A stretch of DNA of 7,740 bases from NCBI GenBank assembly GCA_013002925.1, contig JABDLQ010000107.1:1-7740 (forward strand), in the 5' to 3' direction. This DNA comes from Gammaproteobacteria bacterium. Its GTDB lineage: Bacteria > Pseudomonadota > Gammaproteobacteria > Steroidobacterales > SZUA-146. Below the pieces are notes generated by a model. It ran no database searches, was not told the origin of the DNA, and saw only the letters and a list, made by a program, of their open reading frames with translations. This document shows positions 1 through 5,140 of the stretch, piece after piece (within the stretch, counting starts at the first letter, position 1; each line of letters starts with the position of its first letter). Made by a program: the position numbers and the translations under genes.

Positions 1-400
1 TGTGTTCAGCAATGATGGTGAGTCCTCGTTCGAGACGGCATTTGCAAATCAGGGGCTCAAGCCCGACGTGGTGTTTACCGCAAGGGACGCTGACGTCATC
101 AAAACCTACGTTCGCATGGGGATGGGCGTCGGTGTGGTCGCCAGCATGGCCCACGAACAGGAAGAAGAAGAGTTGGTGTCCATCGATGCCAGAACACTGT
201 TTCCGCGGTGCCTGACGTGGATCGGTTTTCGCAGAGATGCCGTGCTAAGAGATTATATGTTTGAATTTCTGCAGTTATTTGCGCCACATTTGACACCCGA
301 AATCATTCGTTCGGCTCACGAGGCGCCGGACCAGACCCATGTTGAGCGCCTGGTCAAAAATCTGCACATCCCGTTTCGTTCACGCACTACCACAGGATAG
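1..400 (+). CDS. cysB: CysB-type LysR regulator, C-terminal part (5' end outside window)
   Basis: This is the effector-binding C-terminal part of CysB, the LysR-family activator of cysteine biosynthesis and sulfate assimilation genes. It normally responds to N-acetylserine and is antagonised by sulfide or thiosulfate. The frame is open from base 2 to a TAG at 398-400, about 132 codons of a protein that is usually near 324 residues. The N-terminal helix-turn-helix half lies upstream of the window, so the GTG at position 2 is an internal valine codon and not a start. Recognition rests on the stretch FTARDADVIKTYVRMGMGVG, followed by VASMA, WIGFRRDAVLRDYMFEF and FAPHLTPEI, which match E. coli CysB closely as I recall it. 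The DADVIKTYV segment belongs to the inducer pocket. The gene converges on cysHIJ, its expected target, which supports CysB over paralogues such as Cbl. Confidence 0.93.
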   Translation, partial: VFSNDGESSFETAFANQGLKPDVVFTARDADVIKTYVRMGMGVGVVASMAHEQEEEELVSIDARTLFPRCLTWIGFRRDAVLRDYMFEFLQLFAPHLTPEIIRSAHEAPDQTHVERLVKNLHIPFRSRTTTG

Positions 401-639
401 CGCCGCCCCCGGAGCCTGTCAGCGCAATGCCACCGGAGTTAGTCTCACTGGGGAACCCGCCGCCTTACCAGCCCACTGGATCATTGCTCCCTGGCCATTG
501 CAGTGGCACGTCAGGTGCGAGATACCGTTATCCGCTGAGAGGTCCAAAGGGGAGTCGGTGCCGTCGGCGCTGCGCTGATCAAGCAAAATGTGCTGAACCG
601 GGTAGCTGCACCATCATCGGTGCATCATCGAAGGCTCGC
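401..639. other. Convergent intergenic gap between cysB and cysH
   Basis: This 239-bp stretch lies between the stop codons of two convergent genes. Several short frames are open through it, but none has a start with a ribosome-binding site or a recognisable product. A bidirectional terminator would be expected, yet I see no strong GC-rich stem followed by a T-run on either strand. The best inverted repeat is TGCACC/GGTGCA at 607-624, listed separately. One plus-strand frame (443-538, then 539 onward after a TGA) reads like protein in places, but I cannot assign it. Confidence 0.6.
607..624. repeat. Small perfect inverted repeat near the cysH 3' end
   Basis: TGCACC at 607-612 and GGTGCA at 619-624 form a perfect 6-bp stem with a 6-nt loop. 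It sits 16 bp beyond the cysH stop codon in the convergent gap. No T-run follows on the minus strand, and only a short T-run (about 646-649) lies well downstream on the plus strand, so it is at best a weak terminator or mRNA 3'-end hairpin. An 8-bp direct repeat, CATCATCG, at 612-619 and 623-630 overlaps it. Confidence 0.3.
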
Positions 640-1413
640 TCATAATTTTGCAAGATCAATTTCATGTATCCCGCATTCACGGGTCAGCCCCTGAAAACGT
701 AGTTCAGAATGATCACTGACCTCGAGCACCGAGCGAGTGCTGTGATAGTCGCCTATTGACAGATAGCCTTTTTCCCACAGTGGGTGGTACGGCAGGTTAT
801 GGTGTTTTAAAAACTTGTGGATATCGCGATCTGTCTGATCAATGACAGGATGCACCTTCCAGCGCGCCTCCGTGCCTTCGAGAATCTGCCGGCCGGCGCG
901 CCCTGAAGACTGACTGCGTCGCAAACCGGCAAACCAGGTGCTCACATCCAGGTCTACAAGCGCGCGTTCCATCGGTGCAACTTTGTTCTCGGTATTGTAG
1001 TCTTTGATGCCGTCGATGCCCTGATCCCAGCGCTGCCCGTAGCGTGCTTCCTGCCACGCGGCACTGGTGTCCGGACGATAAACTTTGAGATTCAGCTGCA
1101 GGCGGTGTGTGAGTTCGTCGATAAACCGATAGGTCTCTGCAAACAGGTAGCCCGTATCAATCAGAATGACGGGAATACCAGGCTCGGCCAGCGTAACCAG
1201 CCGCAGCATGACTGCTGCCTGGGCGCCAAAACTCGAGGTCACTGCGTGCACCCCCGGCAAACACCCCATACTCCATGCAACGCGTTCTTCCGGCGATTTA
1301 TTTTGCAGAGCATTGTTTGTAATTGACAATGCCTGTTCACGCGAGCCATGTTCATCTACAACAGAAATATCACGGGAGACGGTCTTCACAGCGTGATGCA
1401 TGCAATTAGCCAT
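640..1413 (-). CDS. cysH: Phosphoadenosine phosphosulfate (PAPS) reductase
   Basis: CysH is the cytoplasmic, thioredoxin-dependent enzyme that reduces PAPS to sulfite and adenosine 3',5'-bisphosphate. The protein has 257 residues from the chosen start; E. coli CysH has 244. Visible motifs are the PP-loop-like TSSFGAQAAVML (residues 59-70), DTGYLFAETYRFIDEL (86-101), SAAWQEARYG (117-126), WFAGLRRSQS (160-169), YHPLWEKGYLSIGDYHSTR (209-227), and ECGIH (246-250) with catalytic Cys247 near the C-terminus. The Cys-Cys pair and SIGC-type motif of [4Fe-4S] APS reductases are absent, so PAPS is the predicted substrate and an APS kinase should be encoded elsewhere. The ATG at 1411-1413 is preferred over an upstream in-frame ATG at 1446. 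It is preceded by AGGAGAG with an 8-nt spacer and gives a normal N-terminus. It overlaps the cysI stop as ATGGCTAA, indicating coupled translation. The six or so residues after ECGIH extend slightly beyond E. coli. Confidence 0.95.
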   Translation of the reverse strand: MANCMHHAVKTVSRDISVVDEHGSREQALSITNNALQNKSPEERVAWSMGCLPGVHAVTSSFGAQAAVMLRLVTLAEPGIPVILIDTGYLFAETYRFIDELTHRLQLNLKVYRPDTSAAWQEARYGQRWDQGIDGIKDYNTENKVAPMERALVDLDVSTWFAGLRRSQSSGRAGRQILEGTEARWKVHPVIDQTDRDIHKFLKHHNLPYHPLWEKGYLSIGDYHSTRSVLEVSDHSELRFQGLTRECGIHEIDLAKL

Positions 1414-3109
1414 GAGGGCGACTCTCCTCAACAATGCGCGCATCAATCACAAAATCGCCAAATCCTGAATAGTGCTGCTTTTGTTGTGCATACGATGCAA
1501 AAAGTTTATCCAGGCTGCTCAGTATCTGCGCCTCGTCAATATTTTCGCGATATAAAGAGTTGATCCGGTCTCCTGCGTGCGATCCACCCAGATACAGGTT
1601 ATAACGACCGGGCGCTTTGCCCACCAACCCGATTTCTGCCACGTACGGCCGGGCGCAGCCGTTGGGACAGCCTGTCATACGCGTTACGATGGCTTCATCA
1701 TCCAGCCCATGATGTTCGAGTTGGTGATGAATGCGGTCTAGTAATTCAGGAAGGTAGCGTTCACTCTCTGCCATCGCCAGGCCACACGTGGGAAAGCCAA
1801 CGCAGGCCATAGATGCCATGCCTAGCGCATGGTGGTTAGCGGCCATCAGGCCATGCCGGCGCGCCAGCGATTCAATATGTTGCTTGTCAGCGGCGGCGAC
1901 ATTCGCAATCACAATGTTTTGATTGCCAGTGAGTCTGAACTCACCTCGATGTGTCTCGGCGATCTCCCGAACGCCTGTTTTCAGGGTTTTTGCAGCCGTA
2001 TCGGTGACCCGACCGTTTTCAACGAACAGGGTAAGATTCCAGTGGTTCTCAGAAGCGGGTGACCATCCATATCGATCGCCATTGGCCACAAACTGGTAGT
2101 GTCGCTCCTTTGACAGTGTGATACCGGCACGCTCTTGTACCTGTTCACGAAACCACTCCAGACCATAACGGTCAATCGTGTATTTGAGCCGAGCGTATTT
2201 GCGTTCGCTGCGATTACCGAAATCCCGCTGCGTGGTTACGACCGCTTCGGCGACACTCAATACCTGGTCGGGTGTGCAAAACCCGATAATCGATGCCGTC
2301 CGCGGCCAGGTTTCCGGATCACCGTGGGTCATTCCCATGCCGCCACCGACCGCAACATTGTATCCAACCACGTCATCGTTTGCGGTAATCGCAATAAAAC
2401 CGAGATCGTTTGTGAACACATCCACATCGTTTTGGGGCGGCACCGCAACCGCGATCTTGAATTTGCGGGGCAGATAGCTTGCGCCATAAATGGGTTCAAC
2501 TTTGTCTGACACCCCTTGTTTATCTGACACCCCCTGGATCTTTTTACCGTCCAGCCAGATTTCATGATAAGCGGTCGTTCGCGGGGTCAGGTGATCACTG
2601 ATCTGTTGTGCAGTTTTTAGCGCCTGCGCGTGACTATTGGTCAATTCCGGCGTTGCGGTACACATGACATTACGGTTGACGTCACCGCAGGCTGCCAGGG
2701 TATCGACCAGAGTCGAATTGATTCTTGCAACGGTATCCTTTAACCGACGCTTGATCACGCCATGATACTGCACCGCCTGGCGGGTCGTGATGCGCAGCGT
2801 ATCGTTGGCGTGTGTTGTTGCCAGGTCATCCAGCACCAGCCATTGCCGTGTACTCACGACTCCACCCGGGATGCGCACACGCAACATAAAGCTGTACGCC
2901 GGCTCCAGCTTCTGCTTACGCCGTTCCGAGCGAAGATCCCGATCATCCTGTTGATAGATACCGTGAAACTTTGAGATATGCGTATCGTCCGCACGAATCG
3001 CCCCGGTGATGGAATCTGCAAGGCTCTCAACCAGCGTGCCGCGCAAGTAATCGCTACCGGTTTTGATGCGCTCCACATCGCTTGGTGGCTTGTCATTTGA
3101 TGCTGTCAT
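1406..3109 (-). CDS. cysI: Sulfite reductase (NADPH) hemoprotein beta-component
   Basis: CysI carries siroheme and a [4Fe-4S] cluster and performs the six-electron reduction of sulfite to sulfide, receiving electrons from CysJ. From the ATG at 3107-3109 the protein has 567 residues; E. coli CysI has 570. Conserved segments include YLRGTL (21-26), FHGIYQQDDRD (48-58), RQAVQYHG (110-117), NRNVMC (145-150), YLPRKFK (212-218) and TTQRDFGNR (292-300). The cluster and siroheme ligands are C436 and C442 in SMACVGFPTC, and C481 and C485 in TGCPNGC, with the expected C-x5-C and C-x3-C spacing. GLVGKAPGRYNLYLGG (494-509) follows. The frame is open upstream to 3199, but those 30 codons lie inside cysJ and match nothing in CysI. 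The chosen start lies one base past the cysJ TGA (TGATATG) and lacks a clear Shine-Dalgarno, so coupling to cysJ termination is likely. An unusual tandem QGVSDK duplication occupies residues 192-203. Confidence 0.96.
   Translation of the reverse strand: MTASNDKPPSDVERIKTGSDYLRGTLVESLADSITGAIRADDTHISKFHGIYQQDDRDLRSERRKQKLEPAYSFMLRVRIPGGVVSTRQWLVLDDLATTHANDTLRITTRQAVQYHGVIKRRLKDTVARINSTLVDTLAACGDVNRNVMCTATPELTNSHAQALKTAQQISDHLTPRTTAYHEIWLDGKKIQGVSDKQGVSDKVEPIYGASYLPRKFKIAVAVPPQNDVDVFTNDLGFIAITANDDVVGYNVAVGGGMGMTHGDPETWPRTASIIGFCTPDQVLSVAEAVVTTQRDFGNRSERKYARLKYTIDRYGLEWFREQVQERAGITLSKERHYQFVANGDRYGWSPASENHWNLTLFVENGRVTDTAAKTLKTGVREIAETHRGEFRLTGNQNIVIANVAAADKQHIESLARRHGLMAANHHALGMASMACVGFPTCGLAMAESERYLPELLDRIHHQLEHHGLDDEAIVTRMTGCPNGCARPYVAEIGLVGKAPGRYNLYLGGSHAGDRINSLYRENIDEAQILSSLDKLFASYAQQKQHYSGFGDFVIDARIVEESRPHG
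2501..2536 (-). repeat. 18-bp tandem duplication within cysI
   Basis: Two adjacent 18-bp units, 2519-2536 and 2501-2518, each encode QGVSDK (CysI residues 192-197 and 198-203). They match at 16 of 18 positions, and both differences are in third codon positions (CAG/CAA and GAT/GAC), so the peptide is identical. The insert lies in the surface-type linker between EIWLDGKK and the conserved EPIYGASYLPRKF. Compared with E. coli CysI from memory, this linker is about eight residues longer, and the duplication explains six of them. Confidence 0.9.
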
Positions 3110-3110
3110 A

Positions 3111-4934
3111 TCAGTAGACGTCACGCAGATACCGGCCATTCCGGCGCAGCGATTTGAGATACTCAGCCGCTGCCTGCCGGTCTTTACCGCCCTGTTCACC
3201 GATTACATCGAGCAGCGCCTGATGTACGTCCGGCGCCATCCGTTTGGCATCACCGCAAACATAAATGCAGGCCCCGTTTTGCAGCCATCGATACACTTCT
3301 TCGCCATGCTCTTTCAAACGGTGCTGAACGTAAATCTTGTCTGCCTGGTCACGTGAAAAAGCCACGTCCAGGCGCGTCAATCGACCGCTCTTCAGGTGCC
3401 GTTGCCATTCCAGCTGATACAAAAAGTCGTCGGCAAACGTGCGATCACCGACAAACAACCAGTTCGGGCCGCCTGCATCCACCGCATCGCGCTCGTCCAA
3501 AAAAGCGCGAAATGGCGCGACACCGGTACCAGCGCCAATCATGATCACCGGCGTTTGTGCGTCTGCTGGCAACCTAAATCGCGGATTGGGTTCAACGTAA
3601 ACCTCAACTTTATCGCCGGCTTGCAGCTGCCGCCCAAGATAGGCCGAGGCGGCGCCGTAACGAGCCTCGCCGTTGGCCTTATATTGAACCACGGCAACCG
3701 TCAGGTGAACCTCATCTGCAAACACGGAGGGGCTTGATGCGATCGAATACAAGCGTGGTTCAAGCGGTCGCAGCACATCGACAAACTCCTGTGCTGACAA
3801 TGCGTTACCCGGAGGATATTGCTTCAGAAGGTCAATAACCTGGTGCTTTTCGATAAACGCTGACAGATCTTTACGGCGGACAGGGTCTAATAATCCAGCC
3901 AGTCGGGGTGGGCAGGCAGTTTGTGCATAGCTCTCAACAAATTTGCGACTCAGCTGGGTGATTTCAAGTTTTTCGATCAGGGCGTCATGAATAGACATTA
4001 CCTGGTCTGCGATCTGGACCTGGTCGTCAGGATCACATCCCAGCTCCGCGATGATGGAGTCGACCAGTTCGCTTGAGTTTTTGACGATGACACCCAGCGC
4101 ATCGCCTGCCTGGTACGACAAGCCGCCACCACTCGTAGCGATCTCGATATGCCGAACATCTTTATCGGAATTACGCCCTGTGATTTTTTGCACCCCGATA
4201 ATTTCAGCTGTTACCGGGTGTTCTTTAGCCGCTGCCTGCACTGCTGGTACAGGATGCAGCGGTGTAATTACCGCTCCTGGCGCGACGTCTGTCAGTTTGT
4301 CCCTGACCGCAGAAACCATGTTCTGTGACCAGGATTCTGCATCTTTGCTAAAGTCTACATCGCATTCGACCCGGGCAGACAGCCGGGTTGCACCCAATTC
4401 GGCGAGGCGCTCATCGACTTGACGGCCAGTTTCGCAAAAATATTCATAGCTGCTATCACCAAGTGCCAACACTGAAAATTGCAGATCGGGCAATCGTGGA
4501 GCACGCTTGCCCAGTAGAAATTCCACAAAATCTTCCGCGTCATCAGGCGGCTCACCTTCACCGTGTGTGCTGATCACTAGCAGTAAGATTTGTTCGTTTT
4601 TCAATTTTTGCACACGATAATCCAACATGCTGATCATCTGTACAACAGCACCACCCTGTTTTAGTGACGCCGCAATGCGAGTCGCAACGTTACGGCCATT
4701 ACCGGTTTGCGAGCCATACAATACAGTGATTGTGACAGCATTCTGCGCAGCACTGTGCACCGCGACCTGATTTTCTGCAGCGGCCGGAACACGGGTTTGT
4801 GCAGTCGCCAGACCGGCGAGATAGCCGCTGGCCCACTGCAATTGCTCGTTGCTGAAACTGCTGATCGATGCATGCAGCTCATTAAGACTGGTGTGCGGCA
4901 ACATGCCTGTTACCGTTTTTGTGGAAATCGCCAT
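3111..4934 (-). CDS. cysJ: Sulfite reductase (NADPH) flavoprotein alpha-component
   Basis: CysJ is the diflavin reductase that passes electrons from NADPH through FAD and FMN to CysI; in E. coli the two form an alpha8-beta4 complex in the cytoplasm. The protein has 607 residues, close to the E. coli length of 599. The N-terminus contains LQWASGYLAGL (32-42), typical of CysJ. A flavodoxin domain spans about 68-215, with FMN loop GSQTGN (74-79), STHGEGEPPDDAEDF (122-136) and LALGDSSYEYFC (156-167). The FAD/NADPH reductase part follows with GRNSDKDVRHIEI (253-265), FAD-binding RLYSIASS (394-401), NADPH-binding IGAGTGVAPFRAF (466-478), YVCGDAKRMAPDV (558-570) and the terminal RDVY. The first ATG (4932-4934) is used here; an ATG at 4902-4904 is a weaker alternative. 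Neither has a strong Shine-Dalgarno, and the zone just upstream is one arm of a long-range inverted repeat. This is the first gene of the cysJIH operon. Confidence 0.96.
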   Translation of the reverse strand: MAISTKTVTGMLPHTSLNELHASISSFSNEQLQWASGYLAGLATAQTRVPAAAENQVAVHSAAQNAVTITVLYGSQTGNGRNVATRIAASLKQGGAVVQMISMLDYRVQKLKNEQILLLVISTHGEGEPPDDAEDFVEFLLGKRAPRLPDLQFSVLALGDSSYEYFCETGRQVDERLAELGATRLSARVECDVDFSKDAESWSQNMVSAVRDKLTDVAPGAVITPLHPVPAVQAAAKEHPVTAEIIGVQKITGRNSDKDVRHIEIATSGGGLSYQAGDALGVIVKNSSELVDSIIAELGCDPDDQVQIADQVMSIHDALIEKLEITQLSRKFVESYAQTACPPRLAGLLDPVRRKDLSAFIEKHQVIDLLKQYPPGNALSAQEFVDVLRPLEPRLYSIASSPSVFADEVHLTVAVVQYKANGEARYGAASAYLGRQLQAGDKVEVYVEPNPRFRLPADAQTPVIMIGAGTGVAPFRAFLDERDAVDAGGPNWLFVGDRTFADDFLYQLEWQRHLKSGRLTRLDVAFSRDQADKIYVQHRLKEHGEEVYRWLQNGACIYVCGDAKRMAPDVHQALLDVIGEQGGKDRQAAAEYLKSLRRNGRYLRDVY

Positions 4935-4937
4935 AGT

Positions 4938-5087
4938 CGCTACAGATTACGCAGCCTGTTAACAGCAGTGAACGTATTTCTGGTTATGCCGATATAACGG
5001 TTGTGCATAAAAAGAAATTACTTGGTTCTGAAACTAATAGACTGTTACACAGCAATGTAAGTGTGCACGAAAGCGTAATCTGATGCG
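4938..5087 (-). repeat. Long-range inverted repeat bracketing the cysJ leader
   Basis: The 15-mer at 4938-4952 (CGCTACAGATTACGC) is nearly the reverse complement of the 15-mer at 5073-5087 (GCGTAATCTGATGCG). Ten bases match without a break, two mismatch, and three more match, giving 13 of 15. The proximal arm ends 3 nt before the cysJ ATG. If transcription begins upstream of 5087, the two arms could pair in the mRNA and cover the cysJ ribosome-binding zone. They could equally be two DNA-binding sites in opposite orientation. The match is seen; the function is inferred. Confidence 0.45.
4956..4965. promoter_or_regulatory. Perfect palindrome upstream of cysJ
   Basis: CTGTTAACAG is a perfect 10-bp palindrome ending 21 nt before the cysJ ATG. 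It has no loop, so it is more plausible as a protein-binding site than as an RNA hairpin. The bases next to it do not extend the symmetry. Confidence 0.25.
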
Positions 5088-5125
5088 TCGTATAAAAAAC
5101 TCGACAATATCCCTGCTCGAAATGT

Positions 5126-5137
5126 TTTCTGCAGAAA
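5126..5137. promoter_or_regulatory. Perfect 12-bp palindrome just after the sulfatase stop codon
   Basis: TTTCTGCAGAAA is a perfect palindrome beginning 3 nt past the sulfatase TAG (5141-5143, minus strand). It cannot fold as a stable hairpin without losing central pairs, and no T-run follows directly. A T6 tract lies further on at 5094-5099. It may be an operator at the distal end of the cysJ control region or may be chance. Confidence 0.25.
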
Positions 5138-5140
5138 TTG

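Larger units (their letters stand above)
4935..5140 (-). promoter_or_regulatory. cysJIH upstream control region
   Basis: This 206-bp gap follows the sulfatase stop codon and precedes cysJ on the same strand. It is visibly richer in A and T than the flanking genes and carries several inverted repeats: TTACA/TGTAA at 5045-5060, GTTAT/ATAAC at 4983-4998, the palindrome CTGTTAACAG at 4956-4965, and a distant 15-bp pair at 4938-4952 and 5073-5087. Such repeats in an AT-rich gap suit a CysB-activated promoter, where sites are poorly conserved and the -35 box is weak. I cannot place the promoter with confidence. One candidate has TATATC (about 4990-4995, minus strand) as the -10 box, with no good -35. 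Calling CysB the regulator is inference from the operon's identity. Confidence 0.5.

Noticed and set aside
640..1413. APS reductase rather than PAPS reductase.
   Set aside because: The paired cysteines that bind the [4Fe-4S] cluster of APS reductases are missing, and YLSIGDYHSTR matches the cluster-free PAPS type.
1414..1446. A cysH start at the upstream ATG (1446), adding 11 residues.
   Set aside because: The ATG at 1411-1413 has AGGAGAG at good spacing and fits the CysH length. The extra residues lie inside the cysI coding end and contain no CysH-like sequence.
2135..2509. A 124-codon plus-strand open frame across cysI, and a 123-codon one at 4051-4422 across cysJ.
   Set aside because: Both are antisense to highly conserved coding sequence, with no ribosome-binding site or family features.
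3110..3199. A 30-residue N-terminal extension of CysI (open frame to 3199).
   Set aside because: It lies within the conserved cysJ C-terminus and matches nothing in CysI. The ATG one base after the cysJ stop gives the normal length.
5087..5106. A terminator hairpin (GTCG/CGAC around a T6 tract) after the sulfatase gene.
   Set aside because: The stem is only 4 bp and the T-run lies in the loop rather than after the stem.
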